The position numbers and the translations under genes are program-made. Below are positions 53,634-64,000 of a DNA stretch of 64,000 bases, piece after piece. The notes under the pieces were generated by a model. The model was given only the letters and a program-made list of their open reading frames with translations, did no database searches and was not told where the DNA came from. How positions within the stretch are numbered: position 1 is the stretch's first letter; each line of letters begins with the position of its first letter. The DNA is taken from assembly GCF_011806405.1 (NCBI RefSeq), contig NZ_JAATOW010000024.1, positions 1-64,000 of the forward strand, written 5' to 3'. The stretch is from Pseudooceanicola sp. HF7. Lineage in GTDB: Bacteria > Pseudomonadota > Alphaproteobacteria > Rhodobacterales > Rhodobacteraceae.

Positions 53634-54551
53634 ATGATCGAGCTCGGAACCGGACCCCAGACCACCCCCGCAGGCGGCTACGTCAAGGATGTCACCGAAG
53701 CGGACTTCATGCAGGAGGTTGTCGAAGCCTCCCAGGAAGTGCCGGTCATCGTCGATTTCTGGGCGCCCTGGTGCGGCCCCTGCAAGCAGCTTGGCCCGGC
53801 CCTGGAAGAGGCGGTGAATGCCCAGGGTGGCAAGGTCCGCATGGCCAAGGTCAACGTGGATGAAAACCAGATGATCGCGGGCCAGATGCGGGTCCAGTCG
53901 ATCCCCACGGTCTATGCCTTCTTCCAGGGGCAGCCGGTCGATGGATTCCAGGGCGCGCTGCCCGGCTCCGAGGTCAAGGCCTTTGTCGAGAAACTGGCCG
54001 GCATGGCCGGGGACGGCGATGACGGCGGACTGGCAGAAGCCGTTGCCGCTGCTGAAGAAATGCTGACCGAAGGTGCGGCGGAAGATGCCGCCCAGACCTT
54101 TGCCGCGATCCTCCAGGAAGAGCCCGCGAACGCCCCGGCCTATGGCGGCCTGGTGCGCGCCCATATCGCCATGGGCGACCTGGAGCAGGCAGAGGCGATC
54201 CTGAACGGCGCCCCGGCAGAGATCTCCTCGGCGCCGGAACTGGAAGCGGCCCATGCCAAGCTGGAGCTGGCCAAGCAGGCCGCCGATGCCGGCCCCGTCG
54301 CCGACCTGCGCGCCAAGGTGGAGGCCGACCCGGACGACCACCAGTCGCGCTTCGACCTGGCGCTTGCGCTGCATGCCACGGGCGATGTGCAGGGCGCTGT
54401 CGATGAGCTTCTGGAGCTGTTCCGCCGGGATCGCGAATGGAACGAAGCTGCTGCGAAACAACAGCTTTTCACCATCTTCGATGCGCTGACCGCGCAGGAT
54501 CCGATCGCGCTGAACGGCCGCCGGAAACTCTCTTCCATGATTTTCGCCTGA
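53634..54551 (+). CDS. CnoX/YbbN-type thioredoxin-TPR protein
   Basis: A 305-residue chaperedoxin-like protein. The thioredoxin domain has WCGPC (residues 46-50) after VPVIVDFWAP; the C-terminal ~170 residues hold tetratricopeptide-like helices (GGLVRAHIAMGDLEQAEAIL, RFDLALALHATGDVQGAVDEL). Such proteins bind unfolded proteins under oxidative stress and pass them to chaperones. It heads a cluster with a LON-domain protein and a Trm112-like protein. Confidence 0.92.
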   Translation: MIELGTGPQTTPAGGYVKDVTEADFMQEVVEASQEVPVIVDFWAPWCGPCKQLGPALEEAVNAQGGKVRMAKVNVDENQMIAGQMRVQSIPTVYAFFQGQPVDGFQGALPGSEVKAFVEKLAGMAGDGDDGGLAEAVAAAEEMLTEGAAEDAAQTFAAILQEEPANAPAYGGLVRAHIAMGDLEQAEAILNGAPAEISSAPELEAAHAKLELAKQAADAGPVADLRAKVEADPDDHQSRFDLALALHATGDVQGAVDELLELFRRDREWNEAAAKQQLFTIFDALTAQDPIALNGRRKLSSMIFA

Positions 54552-54590
54552 GGGGGTTTCCCGAAGTCGCTTCCGGGTTAGATTTCCCTC

Positions 54591-55235
54591 ATGATGAAGC
54601 CTGCAGACCTGCCCGACGTGATCCCGGTCTTTCCGCTTCCCGGAGCCCTTCTGCTCCCCCGGGCGCGGTTGCCGCTCCACCTGTTCGAGCCGCGCTACCT
54701 GGCGATGTTCGAGGATTGCCTGAAGACGCCGCACCGCCTGATCGGCATGATCCAGCCCTGTGAAACCCCGGAAGGGGCAGAGGACCGGCTGCATCATATC
54801 GGCTGCGCGGGCCGGCTGACGCAGTTCTCCGAAATGGAAGACGGCCGCTACATGATCACCCTCACGGGGATCTCGCGCTATCGCCTGGGCGATGAATGCA
54901 GCGGCTTCGCCCCCTATCGCCGCTTCGAGGTCGACTGGGGCGGTTTCGACAAGGACCTGGGCAACAGCGAAGAGGATCCCGACTTTGGCCGGGCCGGGTT
55001 CATGGACCTGCTGAACCGCTTCTTCGTCAACCAGGGCCTGTCCACGGATTGGGAAACCCTGACCGATGCGGATGATGAGCTGCTGATCAACTCCTTGTCC
55101 ATGCTGCTGAATTTCGAACCGGAAGAGAAACAGGCCCTGCTGGAGGCGCCCTCTCTGACGACCCGCCGCGAAACGCTTGTGACGCTGATGGAATATGCCC
55201 TGCGCGGCGGCAGTGGCCAGGAGATGCTGCAATGA
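54591..55235 (+). CDS. LON N-terminal (substrate-binding) domain protein
   Basis: A 214-residue protein with only the Lon N-terminal domain: [36 protein letters not shown] and [27 protein letters not shown]. It has no ATPase or protease part. Stand-alone members occur beside Trm112-like genes, and their role is unclear. The Trm112 gene overlaps its stop by four bases. Confidence 0.9.
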   Translation: MMKPADLPDVIPVFPLPGALLLPRARLPLHLFEPRYLAMFEDCLKTPHRLIGMIQPCETPEGAEDRLHHIGCAGRLTQFSEMEDGRYMITLTGISRYRLGDECSGFAPYRRFEVDWGGFDKDLGNSEEDPDFGRAGFMDLLNRFFVNQGLSTDWETLTDADDELLINSLSMLLNFEPEEKQALLEAPSLTTRRETLVTLMEYALRGGSGQEMLQ

Positions 55236-55438
55236 CCGAGACCCCGGAAGAAACCGCCACCCCGGCCCTGTTCGACCGCCGGATGCTGGAGGCCCTGGTC
55301 TGCCCGGAAAGCCACACCACCCTGCGCTACGACGCAGAGGCGCAGGAGCTGATCTCGGAAGCGACCGACCTGGCCTTCCCTATCCGCAACGGCATCCCGA
55401 TCCTTCTGGTCGATGAAGCCCGCAGGCTGAACCCCTGA
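55232..55438 (+). CDS. Trm112/YcaR-like small protein
   Basis: A 68-residue protein with the Trm112 core ([19 protein letters not shown] and [20 protein letters not shown]). The normal zinc ligand pair CPxCK reads CPESH here, so only one cysteine remains. In other organisms Trm112 supports methyltransferases; bacterial roles are less known. It is translated with the LON gene. Confidence 0.85.
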   Translation: MTETPEETATPALFDRRMLEALVCPESHTTLRYDAEAQELISEATDLAFPIRNGIPILLVDEARRLNP

Positions 55439-55607
55439 TCCCAAAGCCCCCGCCGCGCATCACTGGTGTCAGCCGGACCTGAAGCAGGACAGTGATGGCG
55501 ATCCTAGGTGGGGCGTCGCGCCGGGCCCATCGAGGCCCCGTCGCAACGGCGCGCCCATGGCGCGTGGCGCGTTCCGCGGGCCTTGCACGCCAATCACACG
55601 GGGCGTT

Positions 55608-56822
55608 CTAGCGCATCAGCTCCGGCAGATCCCCGGTCAGGCCGGCAGCCTCGCGGATGAAACTGCGGCGCAGCTTGGGCAGTTTGCCAACCGCGCCAAG
55701 CCCCAGGTCGCGCCCCAGCCGCAGCAGCGGATTGTCGTTGGAAAACAGCTTGTTGGTCATGTCGGTCGCCATGGCAAGGGACATCGTGTCGAACCGGCGC
55801 CATTCCTGGTAGCGGCCCAGCACCAGCTCGGATCCGATATCCTCGCCCCGGTCGCGGGCCTCTGACAGCACCTGAGCCAGGGCGGCCACGTCCCGCAGGC
55901 CGGCGTTCAGGCCCTGCCCGGCGATCGGATGCAGGCCGTGGGCCGCATCCCCCACCAGCGCCAGCCGCGCCCCGCTGAACCGCTCTGCCAGGGAGAGGCC
56001 AAGCGGGTAGCTGAAGCGCTTCCCTTCAAGAGAGATCTCGCCCAGGAAATCGCCGAACCGCGGCCGCAGCGCGGCCAGGTAGCCGGCGTCGTCCAGCGCC
56101 TGAAAGGCCTCTGCGGTGGCGCGCCGCTCGCTCCAGACGATAGAGCTGCGGTTGCCCGGCAGCGGCAGGATCGCCAACGGGCCGGGGGGCATGAAGAACT
56201 GATGCGCCACGCCGTTGTGCGGCTTCTCATGGGCAATCGCGCAAACCAGCGCGGTCTGGCCATAGGGCCAGCCCCGGCGCTTGATTCCGGCGCGTGCGGC
56301 CACCCCGCTGGTCTTGCCGTCACAGCCCACCAGCAGGCGCCCGCGCAGCACCCGGCCAGAGGCCAGCGTGACAGAGGCGCTGTCCGCCGTGATCTCCTGG
56401 CCCGTGACAGCCTCGCCATTCAGGCAGGTTATCAAGGGGTTAGACGCCATCGCCTCAAGCAGCGCGCGGCGCAGGAAGCGGTCCTCGACCATCTGGCCCA
56501 TCGGGCCTTCCTCGATCTCCGCATGGTCGAAATGCAGGAAGAAGGGCGCCGCCCCCCGGCCCGCGTGACCGTCCGAAACCTTGATGTCCAGCATCGGTTG
56601 GGCGTTCTGCGCGACCCCGTCCCAGACCCGCAGGGCCTTCAGCAACCGGACCGAGGCCAGCGCCAGCGCATAGGCGCGCCCGTCGAAATCGGCGGCCTCC
56701 AGCTGGGCTTCGGGACGTGCGTCGATGATCGTGGCGCTCAGCCCGGCACGGGCTGCGGCCAGCGCAAGCGCCGGGCCGTTCAGCCCGCCGCCGATGATGA
56801 GAAGATCGCTGTCATGGCTCAT
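55608..56822 (-). CDS. UbiH/UbiF-type FAD-dependent hydroxylase
   Basis: A 404-residue aromatic hydroxylase of ubiquinone synthesis. The FAD sites are LLIIGGGLNGPALALAAARAG (N-terminal) and ALVGDAAHGLHPIAGQGLNAGLRD (ribose contact and the UbiH signature). The position hydroxylated cannot be read from sequence. The ATG at 56822 starts MSHDSD. It diverges from the amidase. Confidence 0.9.
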   Translation of the reverse strand: MSHDSDLLIIGGGLNGPALALAAARAGLSATIIDARPEAQLEAADFDGRAYALALASVRLLKALRVWDGVAQNAQPMLDIKVSDGHAGRGAAPFFLHFDHAEIEEGPMGQMVEDRFLRRALLEAMASNPLITCLNGEAVTGQEITADSASVTLASGRVLRGRLLVGCDGKTSGVAARAGIKRRGWPYGQTALVCAIAHEKPHNGVAHQFFMPPGPLAILPLPGNRSSIVWSERRATAEAFQALDDAGYLAALRPRFGDFLGEISLEGKRFSYPLGLSLAERFSGARLALVGDAAHGLHPIAGQGLNAGLRDVAALAQVLSEARDRGEDIGSELVLGRYQEWRRFDTMSLAMATDMTNKLFSNDNPLLRLGRDLGLGAVGKLPKLRRSFIREAAGLTGDLPELMR

Positions 56823-56918
56823 GGGGCAAATATGTGCGCCCGGCCGGGATTGTCCATGGGCCATGACGCCGCTACCGTCGCGCAAAACAGCAAGCGGCCG
56901 ATTGGCAAGGGGTGCAAG

Positions 56919-58256
56919 ATGAAGGACTGGCTCTGGATGAAGGCGGCGGACCTGGGGCAGGGAATCGCGGCAGGGCAGATCGACCCGGTGGCCCTGACGC
57001 GGACCTATCTTGAGGCCATCGACGGCCATGAGCACCGCGACCGCATCTATGCCCGCGTCACCCATGACCGCGCCCTGGCCGAGGCCGAGGCCGCCGCGGA
57101 GCGCGCCCGCCTGGGCATCCGCCGCCATGCGCTGGACGGTGTGCCGATCAGCTGGAAGGACCTTTTCGATACGGCCGGCACCGCGACAGAGGCCGGAACA
57201 GCGCTGCTGAAAGGCCATGTTCCTCAAGAGGATGCGCGAGTTCTGCGCAATGCGACCCAGGCCGGCCTGGTCTGCCTGGGCAAGACGCATATGTCCGAAC
57301 TGGCCTTCTCCGGCATCGGCATCAACCCGGTCACGGGGACGCCGCCCAACGTGCATGACGCGGCCCTGGCGCCGGGCGGCAGCTCCTCCGGGGCGGCGGC
57401 CTCGGTCGCCTTCGGGCTGGCGCCTGCCGGGATCGGGTCGGACACGGGGGGCTCGGTGCGCATCCCCTCTGCCTGGAATGACCTGGTGGGGTTCAAGACG
57501 ACCTCGGGGCGGATTTCCCTCGACGGGGTGCATCCGCTGTGCCGGCGCTTCGACACGGTGGGCCCTCTGGCCCGCTCGGTCCGGGATGCAACACTGCTGA
57601 TCTCTGCACTGGAAGGGCAGGGGGCCCCGGACCTGAAAGGCGCCAGCCCGAAAGGCCTGCGCCTGGCCGTGCTGCGCAACGTCGCCTTCGACGATATCCG
57701 CCCCGAACCCGCCGCCGCCTTCGATGAGGCCGCGGCCCGGCTGAAAGAGGCCGGCGCGATCCTGACGGAGCTGACCGTGCCGGCACTGGACGAGGCCATG
57801 CCGCTCTCTGCTTTGCTATTCGCGTCAGAGGGTTACGGGATCTGGAAAGAGCTGATCGAATCCGCGCCGGACAAGATGTTTCCGCAGATCCTGGAGCGCT
57901 TCCGCTCTGGTGCGCAGGTTTCCGCCCCCGATTACATCGCCGGCTGGGAGAAGCTGGGCGCGCTGCGGGCGCAATGGCAGGCCGCCACGGCGGGCTTCGA
58001 TGCCGTGCTGTGTCCGACCGGCCCCAACCTTCCCCCGGACGTCGAGCGCATGCTGAGCGATGACGATTACTACATCCGGGAAAACCTGCTGGCCCTGCGC
58101 AACACGCGGATCGGCAACCTGATGGGCCTGCCTGCGGTGACCCTGCCCACGGGCCACGCGGGCTGCGGGCTTATGCTCATGGGCCAGCCGATGCGGGAAG
58201 AGGCGCTTGCCCGTGTGGCACATGCGGCGGAAGGGGTTGTCCTGCCTGCAACATAA
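56919..58256 (+). CDS. Amidase-signature family hydrolase
   Basis: A 445-residue hydrolase with the Ser-Ser-Lys triad: K80 in ISWKDLF, cis serine in GGSSSGAAAS (S155/S156) and nucleophile S179 in GSDTGGSVRIPS. It looks like GatA-type amidases, but it stands outside a gatCAB operon and lacks the tRNA-amidotransferase context. The substrate is unknown. A weak AAGGGG site precedes the ATG. Confidence 0.9.
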   Translation: MKDWLWMKAADLGQGIAAGQIDPVALTRTYLEAIDGHEHRDRIYARVTHDRALAEAEAAAERARLGIRRHALDGVPISWKDLFDTAGTATEAGTALLKGHVPQEDARVLRNATQAGLVCLGKTHMSELAFSGIGINPVTGTPPNVHDAALAPGGSSSGAAASVAFGLAPAGIGSDTGGSVRIPSAWNDLVGFKTTSGRISLDGVHPLCRRFDTVGPLARSVRDATLLISALEGQGAPDLKGASPKGLRLAVLRNVAFDDIRPEPAAAFDEAAARLKEAGAILTELTVPALDEAMPLSALLFASEGYGIWKELIESAPDKMFPQILERFRSGAQVSAPDYIAGWEKLGALRAQWQAATAGFDAVLCPTGPNLPPDVERMLSDDDYYIRENLLALRNTRIGNLMGLPAVTLPTGHAGCGLMLMGQPMREEALARVAHAAEGVVLPAT

Positions 58257-58355
58257 GCGTTGCAAAACGGCCATGGCGCTGGACTGAACCCGCCTTTTTA
58301 AGCTAACCTGCCGGCAAACGGGGCGAAAATGATCCCGGTTCAAGAGGCAGTACAT

Positions 58356-59531
58356 ATGTTTCCAGAGCGGTTTTCGGACCTTCCGGAATATGCATTTCCG
58401 CGTCTGCGCACGCTGCTCGATAAACTCGAGCCCGGCGGGCCGGTCCTGCATATGACCATCGGCGAACCCAAGCACCCCTTCCCGGAGTGGGTGTCAGAGA
58501 CCGTTTGCGCGACGGCTGCGGGATTCGCCTCTTATCCGCCGAACGATGGCACGCCCGAACTGCGCGGCGCCATCACGGGCTTCATCGCCCGTCGTTACGG
58601 CGTGACCCTGCCGGATGACCAGGTCATGGCGCTGAACGGCACCCGAGAGGGGCTTTACAACGCCGCCATGGCGCTGTGCCCCGAGCAGAAGAACGGCAAG
58701 CGGCCGGTGGTGCTGATCCCCAATCCCTTCTACCAGGTCTACATGATCGGGGCGATCTCGGTCGGGGCAGAGCCGGTCTTCGTGCCAGCCACGAAGGACA
58801 ATGGCTTCATGCCCGATTTCGCCGGGCTGCCGCAGGATATCCTGGACCGCGCCGTTGCCTGCTACTTCTGCACGCCGACGAATCCGCAGGGCGCCGTGGC
58901 CACGCCGGAGTATTGGCGGGACCTGCTGGCGCTGGCGGAAAAGCACGATTTCAAGATCTTCGCGGATGAATGCTATTCAGAGCTTTACCGCGACGCGCCC
59001 CCCGTCGGGGCGCTCGACATGGCGCAGGCGGCAGGGGCGGATCCCGAACGCGTGGTGCTGTTCCAGTCGCTGTCCAAGCGGTCCAACGTGCCCGGGCTGC
59101 GCTCCGGTTTCGTGGCCGGCGGGCCGGAAAGCCTGCACCGCATCCGCCAGCTGCGCGCCTATTCCGGGGCACCGCTGCCGCTACCGATCCAGAATGCCTC
59201 TGCCCGGCTCTGGGCCGATGAGGCGCATGTGATCGAGAACCGCGCGCTCTACGCAGAGAAATACGTTGCCGCAGACCGGATCCTGGCCGATGTGCCCGGC
59301 TACAAGGGACCCGAGGCCGGGTTCTTCCTGTGGCTGCCGGTCCCGGATGGTGAAGCCGCCGCGCTCAAGCTCTGGCAGGACACCGGCGTCCGGGTCCTGC
59401 CCGGCGCTTACCTGAGCAGAGACGTCAATGGCGACAATCCGGGCGATGGCTATATCCGCGTCGCCATGGTGGCACCGAAAGAAGAGATGATCGCCGGGCT
59501 CACCGCCCTGCGCGATTGTCTTTACAGCTAG
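58356..59531 (+). CDS. dapC: Class I/II aminotransferase, DapC-like
   Basis: A 391-residue PLP aminotransferase. The start [22 protein letters not shown] is typical of succinyldiaminopimelate aminotransferases. The Schiff-base lysine lies in [19 protein letters not shown]. The ATG at 58356 is preferred because of this N-terminus and AGAGG upstream, over 58329. It precedes ftsK by 16 bp; both may affect cell-wall growth. Confidence 0.87.
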   Translation: MFPERFSDLPEYAFPRLRTLLDKLEPGGPVLHMTIGEPKHPFPEWVSETVCATAAGFASYPPNDGTPELRGAITGFIARRYGVTLPDDQVMALNGTREGLYNAAMALCPEQKNGKRPVVLIPNPFYQVYMIGAISVGAEPVFVPATKDNGFMPDFAGLPQDILDRAVACYFCTPTNPQGAVATPEYWRDLLALAEKHDFKIFADECYSELYRDAPPVGALDMAQAAGADPERVVLFQSLSKRSNVPGLRSGFVAGGPESLHRIRQLRAYSGAPLPLPIQNASARLWADEAHVIENRALYAEKYVAADRILADVPGYKGPEAGFFLWLPVPDGEAAALKLWQDTGVRVLPGAYLSRDVNGDNPGDGYIRVAMVAPKEEMIAGLTALRDCLYS

Positions 59532-59547
59532 GGGAGAGAGAGGCGAG

Positions 59548-62500
59548 ATGGCTTACCAGACCAAGGGTCGAGACCCGCTTTTCGACAGCTCCATGCAGGA
59601 GACGCTGCGCAAACGCGGCAAGGAGCTGATCGGGGTTCTTTTGCTGGCCGTGGGTCTTGGACTGGCCGCGATCCTGATATCCTATTCGCCGGACGATCCC
59701 TCCATGATGTCCGCCAGCGATGCGCCGGTGCAGAACTGGCTGGGCCGGTTCGGGGCGGCCATTGCCGCGCCCGTGGTGATGATCATCGGCGCCGGGGGCT
59801 GGGCCATCGCCATGCTCGCCGCGATCTGGGGCCTGCGCTACACGCTGCACCGCCCGGATCACATGCCGGTGGGCCGGCTGGTCTTTGCGCCGGTCTTCAT
59901 CGTGCTGCTGTCGATCTATGCCGGAACGCTGAACACCGGCCCCGGTTGGCCCCATGCCTTCGGGCTGGGCGGGCTGTTCGGGGATACCGCGCTTGGCGGG
60001 CTGCTGGGCCTGCTGCCGCTGCCGATCGATGCGGGCATCCGCGTGCTGGCGCTGATCACGGGCATCGGCTCTGCCGTGCTGGGCCTCTTCGTCATGGGCT
60101 TCACCAGGACAGAGTTCCGCCAGGGCTTCCGCCTGCTGCTGATCGGCATCGTGCTGGCCTATGTCTTCCTGCTCAAGATCCTGGGCCGTGGCGCCGCGAG
60201 CACCTGGCATGTCTCCCGCCTTGCGGCGAACCGGGCCGCCGCCCGCGCTGCGGAAAGCAATCGCGCCCGCCGCGAACGCCGCCTGGCGCGCCGCGACGCC
60301 GAACCCGACTGGGAAGAAAGCTGGCAGCAACCGGCAGAGGCCTATCAGCCCCGCTCCTTCACCGCCTACGCGGAGGATCAGGATGATTACCCCTACGATG
60401 TCTTCGAAGAGACCGGCGAAGTGGGCTACGAAACGGACTACCAGTCAGTCCCGCAGGATCCGCAGGCCGCAGGCTACGCATCCGAATATCCTTATGAGGA
60501 GTACGAGGAAGAGCCCCAGCCGCAGCCCGAAACCCGCAGCTTCCTGGGCCGCCTGATCCGCCGCGCCGAACCGGCGGAGATGCCGGAGCCTGAGCTGGTG
60601 ACGGATGAGCCGGTGCTTTATTACCCGGAAGATGACGACAACCACGGCGATGAACGGATCCGGGCCAAGATCGTCAATGCGGTCCGCTCCAGCCGCCAGC
60701 GCCGCGCGGTGATCCGCAAGACCGATTCCGCCGGCCCCGATGGCGCGCGGCGCCCGCGTGGCCCCAAGCCGCTGGTCTTCGATCCCAATGCCCGGCGCGC
60801 AGAGCCGACGATGGTGGCGGCCGATCAATCCGGCCTGCCGCCCGAACCGCCCGTGACCTCCAACCGCCCGGCTTATCGCCCGGTGGGTGCGGCAGATGCC
60901 GGCCTGGTTCCCGATCAGTCCGCGCCCATGGCCCACGGCCATGACGCGGTTGAGGAAGCGCCCTTCGAGCCGGCCTATGATCATGTCCAGGTCTCGGCCC
61001 ATGAAGAGACGGCTGAGCTCTCGCAGGGCTACATGACGCCGCCGGATGGGTCCGAAACCGCCTATACCGCCGATCCCGACTGGGCCATGGAAGCCGAGCA
61101 AGAGGACGACAGCGCCTACCCGGAAGAGAGCCTTGGCACCCCGCCCGAGCGGGACGAACAGGCCTATATCCCCGATCCGCTGCCCGACGACATGCAACGA
61201 CCGATGCATGCCGACCGCGCGGCCCCGGCCTCCGCAGCCCCGGCACCGCGCGTCTCTGCTGAAGAGCCCAAGCGCGTGGTCCAGCCCGAGGCGCCCAAGC
61301 CCACGCAGTCCTCCCCCTCGGCCAAGCCGCCGGCTGGCTTCGACCCGGAAGAGGCGAAATACGCCCTGCCGCCGCTCAGCCTGCTGCGCAACCCGGACAG
61401 CATCACCCGGCACCACCTGTCCGATGAGGCCCTGGAAGAGAACGCGCGCATGCTGGAAAGCGTGCTCGACGACTACGGCGTGAAAGGCGAAATCGTCAGC
61501 GTCCGCCCCGGCCCCGTTGTCACGATGTACGAACTTGAGCCCGCGCCGGGCCTCAAGGCCAGCCGCGTGATCGGCCTGGCCGATGACATCGCGCGCTCCA
61601 TGTCGGCCCTGTCTGCGCGGGTCTCCACCGTGCCGGGCCGCTCCGTGATCGGGATCGAACTGCCCAACGACAACCGCGAGATGGTCGTCCTGCGGGAAAT
61701 CCTGGCGGCCCGCGATTTCGGCGACAGCCACATGAAGCTGCCCCTGGCGCTTGGCAAGGATATCGGCGGCGAAAGCATGGTCGCCAACCTGGCCAAGATG
61801 CCCCACCTGCTGATCGCGGGGACCACCGGCTCTGGTAAGTCCGTGGCGATCAACACCATGATCCTGTCGCTGCTGTACCGCCTGACGCCGGAAGAATGCC
61901 GCCTGATCATGATCGACCCGAAGATGCTGGAACTTTCCGTCTATGACGGCATTCCGCACCTGCTGTCCCCGGTGGTGACCGACCCCAAGAAGGCCGTCGT
62001 GGCGCTGAAATGGGTCGTGGCAGAGATGGAAGAGCGCTACCGCAAGATGTCCAAGATGGGCGTGCGCAACATCGATGGCTACAACGGCCGTGTGGCCGAT
62101 GCCCTCGCCAAGGGAGAGATGTTCTCGCGCACCGTGCAGACCGGCTTTGACGACGAAACCGGCGATCCGGTCTTCGAGACAGAGGAAAGCCAGCCCGAGA
62201 AGATGCCCTATATCGTCGTCATCGTCGACGAAATGGCCGACCTGATGATGGTCGCGGGCAAGGAGATCGAGGCCTGCATCCAGCGTCTGGCGCAGATGGC
62301 GCGGGCCTCTGGTATCCACCTGATCATGGCCACGCAGCGCCCCTCCGTCGACGTGATCACCGGCACGATCAAGGCCAACTTCCCCACCCGGATCTCCTTC
62401 CAGGTGACGTCGAAGATCGACAGCCGCACGATCCTGGGCGAAATGGGCGCCGAACAGCTGCTGGGCATGGGTGACATGCTCTACATGGCCGGGGGTTCCC

Positions 62501-62871
62501 GGATCACCCGCTGCCACGGGCCCTTTGTTTCGGACGAGGAAGTCGAGGAAATCGTCAACTACCTCAAGGGCTTCGGCCCGCCCGAGTATATCGGTGGCGT
62601 GGTCGACGGCCCGGATGACGAGAAGTCCGCGGACATCGACGCGGTGCTGGGCCTGAACACCGGCGGCAATACCGGCGGTGAGGATGCGCTTTACGACCAG
62701 GCCGTGGCGATCGCGATCAAGGATCGCAAATGCTCCACCTCCTACATCCAGCGCAAGCTGGCCATCGGCTACAACAAGGCCGCGCGCCTGGTGGAGCAGA
62801 TGGAGGACGAAGGCGTCGTTTCGGCGGCCAACCACGTCGGCAAACGCGAAGTGTTGGTGCCCGAACAATGA
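59548..62871 (+). CDS. ftsK: DNA translocase FtsK
   Basis: An 1107-residue protein. About four membrane helices occur in the first 200 residues, followed by a long acidic, proline-rich linker (about 220-600) and the motor domain with Walker A GTTGSGKS (K764) and Walker [14 protein letters not shown]. The C-terminal gamma winged-helix ([25 protein letters not shown]) binds KOPS sites. It moves chromosome termini through the septum. Confidence 0.97.
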   Translation: MAYQTKGRDPLFDSSMQETLRKRGKELIGVLLLAVGLGLAAILISYSPDDPSMMSASDAPVQNWLGRFGAAIAAPVVMIIGAGGWAIAMLAAIWGLRYTLHRPDHMPVGRLVFAPVFIVLLSIYAGTLNTGPGWPHAFGLGGLFGDTALGGLLGLLPLPIDAGIRVLALITGIGSAVLGLFVMGFTRTEFRQGFRLLLIGIVLAYVFLLKILGRGAASTWHVSRLAANRAAARAAESNRARRERRLARRDAEPDWEESWQQPAEAYQPRSFTAYAEDQDDYPYDVFEETGEVGYETDYQSVPQDPQAAGYASEYPYEEYEEEPQPQPETRSFLGRLIRRAEPAEMPEPELVTDEPVLYYPEDDDNHGDERIRAKIVNAVRSSRQRRAVIRKTDSAGPDGARRPRGPKPLVFDPNARRAEPTMVAADQSGLPPEPPVTSNRPAYRPVGAADAGLVPDQSAPMAHGHDAVEEAPFEPAYDHVQVSAHEETAELSQGYMTPPDGSETAYTADPDWAMEAEQEDDSAYPEESLGTPPERDEQAYIPDPLPDDMQRPMHADRAAPASAAPAPRVSAEEPKRVVQPEAPKPTQSSPSAKPPAGFDPEEAKYALPPLSLLRNPDSITRHHLSDEALEENARMLESVLDDYGVKGEIVSVRPGPVVTMYELEPAPGLKASRVIGLADDIARSMSALSARVSTVPGRSVIGIELPNDNREMVVLREILAARDFGDSHMKLPLALGKDIGGESMVANLAKMPHLLIAGTTGSGKSVAINTMILSLLYRLTPEECRLIMIDPKMLELSVYDGIPHLLSPVVTDPKKAVVALKWVVAEMEERYRKMSKMGVRNIDGYNGRVADALAKGEMFSRTVQTGFDDETGDPVFETEESQPEKMPYIVVIVDEMADLMMVAGKEIEACIQRLAQMARASGIHLIMATQRPSVDVITGTIKANFPTRISFQVTSKIDSRTILGEMGAEQLLGMGDMLYMAGGSRITRCHGPFVSDEEVEEIVNYLKGFGPPEYIGGVVDGPDDEKSADIDAVLGLNTGGNTGGEDALYDQAVAIAIKDRKCSTSYIQRKLAIGYNKAARLVEQMEDEGVVSAANHVGKREVLVPEQ

Positions 62872-62937
62872 TCCCGCCGGCAGGGGGCGGGCCACGGCCC
62901 CCTCCCCTGCCGGGGAACCTTCCGAAAAAATGACCAA

Positions 62938-62971
62938 AGGGGCGCCGCCTGTCGCAGGGCGGCGCCTTTTT
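62938..62971 (+). terminator. Intrinsic terminator after ftsK
   Basis: GGGCGCCGCC and GGCGGCGCC form the stem, followed by TTTTT. Confidence 0.85.
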
Positions 62972-63049
62972 GCCGTGGGTTCGGACCCGTGAACGGCCGT
63001 GAGCGTTGTTCACTGGAACGGAACCGATCCGAGGATTACATCATTGTCC

Positions 63050-63658
63050 ATGACACGCTTGACCCGCCTGCTGGCGCCCGCCGCCGCCCTGCTTGCCCTG
63101 ACCGTTCCGGCCATGGCGCAGCCGATCTCACTCTCTGCGCTTTCGAACTACTTCAACGGCTGGAAAACGGCAGAGGCGCAATTCACCCAGATCAACCAGG
63201 ATGGCTCTGTCGATACGGGGACGCTCTATATCAAGCGCCCCGGCCGGATGCGGTTCGAATATGCCGCCCCCAATGATTCCCTGGTGCTGGCCGGGGGCGG
63301 GGCCGTGGCGATCTACGATCCCAAAAGCAACGCCGGCCCCAATACCTACCCGCTGTCCAAGACTCCGCTCAGCCTGATCCTGGACAACACGGTGGACCTG
63401 ACCCGCGCCAACATGGTCACCGACCACCGAGAGGACGGACCCGCCACGGTGGTGCGCGCGCAGGATCCGGCGCACCCGGAATATGGCTATATCGAGCTGG
63501 TCTTCACACCCGACCCGATTGAGCTGCGCCAATGGGTGGTGCATGACAACGGCGGGACAACGACCACGGTCGCCCTTGGCAACCTCGAGGTCGGCAAGCG
63601 GCTGGGCGACAGCATGTTCGACCTGCGCTCGGAGTTCCAAAAGGACAACGGGCGCTGA
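63050..63658 (+). CDS. lolA: Outer-membrane lipoprotein carrier LolA
   Basis: A 202-residue periplasmic protein. Signal peptide MTRLTRLLAPAAALLALTVPAMAQ, then LSALSNYFNGWKTAEAQFTQI and GTLYIKRPGRMRFEY, family signatures. It carries lipoproteins from LolCDE to the outer membrane. The ATG at 63050 has no site nearby; an in-frame TTG at 63044, nine bases after GAGG (63031), is a credible alternative. Confidence 0.9.
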   Translation: MTRLTRLLAPAAALLALTVPAMAQPISLSALSNYFNGWKTAEAQFTQINQDGSVDTGTLYIKRPGRMRFEYAAPNDSLVLAGGGAVAIYDPKSNAGPNTYPLSKTPLSLILDNTVDLTRANMVTDHREDGPATVVRAQDPAHPEYGYIELVFTPDPIELRQWVVHDNGGTTTTVALGNLEVGKRLGDSMFDLRSEFQKDNGR

Positions 63659-63700
63659 GAGCGCCCGTTATCTTCAACCCGTGACTGGATCCGGCTGGCC

Positions 63701-64000
63701 TTAGTTACAGTAGGCCAGCTGGGATTGGTAAAGGTTCGCGCGGCGCGCCACGCTGTTGGACACATCCATCAGCCAGGATTTCTGGCGGTAGGAGCCGCGG
63801 GCATAGCCGCCACGGCCCTCGTGGTAGGCCAGGTAGTGGGATTTCGCGTCGTTCATCGGCAGGCCCAGGCTGCGGGAGCTGCCGGACATGTACCAACCCA
63901 CGAAATCCGCCGCGTCATCGATGTCATTGCGCTTGGCACGGCGCTTGCCGGTGGATTTCTTGTAATCATCCCATGTGCCGTCCAGCGCCTGGCTGTAGCC
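63701..64000 (-). CDS. Lytic transglycosylase (SLT domain), C-terminal fragment
   Basis: The last 99 codons, entering from the right edge. They read GYSQALDGTWDDYKKSTGKR, then SLGLPMNDAKSHYLAYHEGRGGY and end SVARRANLYQSQLAYCN. The first and middle parts match the end of an SLT lytic transglycosylase domain that cuts peptidoglycan. The catalytic glutamate lies outside the window. Confidence 0.85.
   Translation of the reverse strand, partial: GYSQALDGTWDDYKKSTGKRRAKRNDIDDAADFVGWYMSGSSRSLGLPMNDAKSHYLAYHEGRGGYARGSYRQKSWLMDVSNSVARRANLYQSQLAYCN

Noticed and set aside
60445-62937. 830-residue open frame opposite ftsK
   Set aside because: Antisense to the FtsK motor; histidine- and glycine-rich composition typical of shadow frames.

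Overview
The window looks like chromosomal DNA from an alphaproteobacterium of the Rhodobacteraceae (Roseobacter group). The evidence is the high GC with strongly GC-biased third codon positions, a candidate alphaproteobacterial serC RNA motif upstream of serC, a CenR-like response regulator whose 3' end resembles the source of the SorX small RNA of Rhodobacter, and many families typical of this group (DUF4170, DUF3576, DUF2125, a short Rhodobacter-type porin, a PuuE-UraD fusion). No rRNA, tRNA, CRISPR array, prophage or insertion sequence was found. Nearly all sequence is ordinary housekeeping gene content.

Layout. 1-2380: 3' end of a thiamine ABC transporter operon (thiB'-thiP-thiQ). 2497-6975: a short DgoK-like protein, deoxyribose-phosphate aldolase, a small low-GC gene and a two-domain aldehyde dehydrogenase, probably deoxyribose catabolism. 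7082-8263: a leftward ArsR-SRPBCC-YCII operon. 8597-14725: serB, a Pit phosphate transporter and a Nudix protein on the minus strand, then serC-serA on the plus strand, so all three serine pathway genes are together. 14832-17439: a small haem-copper-oxidase-like membrane protein, a PPP phosphatase and a thiolase. 17526-22165: ureide/purine catabolism (permease, allA, ureidoglycine aminohydrolase, puuE-uraD fusion, divergent uraH). 22179-26736: an OmpA lipoprotein, an Ada-like methyltransferase, a Hint-domain protein, nth and a PfkB-family nucleoside kinase.

26880-33324 is a leftward block linked to lipopolysaccharide and nucleotide metabolism (lpxK, a divergent KdtA-like glycosyltransferase, DUF4170, a CysQ-like phosphatase, PmbA, DUF2125). 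33552-36901 holds an SDR, a short enoyl-CoA hydratase, a flavoprotein and a GST. 37016-41107 is the conserved leuS-lptE-holA operon. A GT4 glycosyltransferase, a DUF3576 lipoprotein and a porin follow. 44940-48246: PLPBP, an L,D-transpeptidase coupled to ribA, and the CenR-like regulator with its sRNA-like 3' UTR. 48656-55438: a chemoreceptor with a CheR-tether-like tail, xth, a large permease-like membrane protein and cnoX-LON-Trm112. 55608-64000: a UbiH-type hydroxylase, an amidase, a DapC-like aminotransferase, ftsK, lolA and the 3' end of a lytic transglycosylase gene.

The most unusual items are non-coding. Two 55-bp arrays of five 11-bp units (8494-8548 and 53428-53482) each lie about 90-125 bp after a shared palindromic module, and the module also occurs alone at 26822-26865. 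Other items worth attention are the low-GC winged-helix-like gene fused by a start-stop overlap into the deoC-aldehyde dehydrogenase operon, and a KdtA-like protein that lacks two family motifs.
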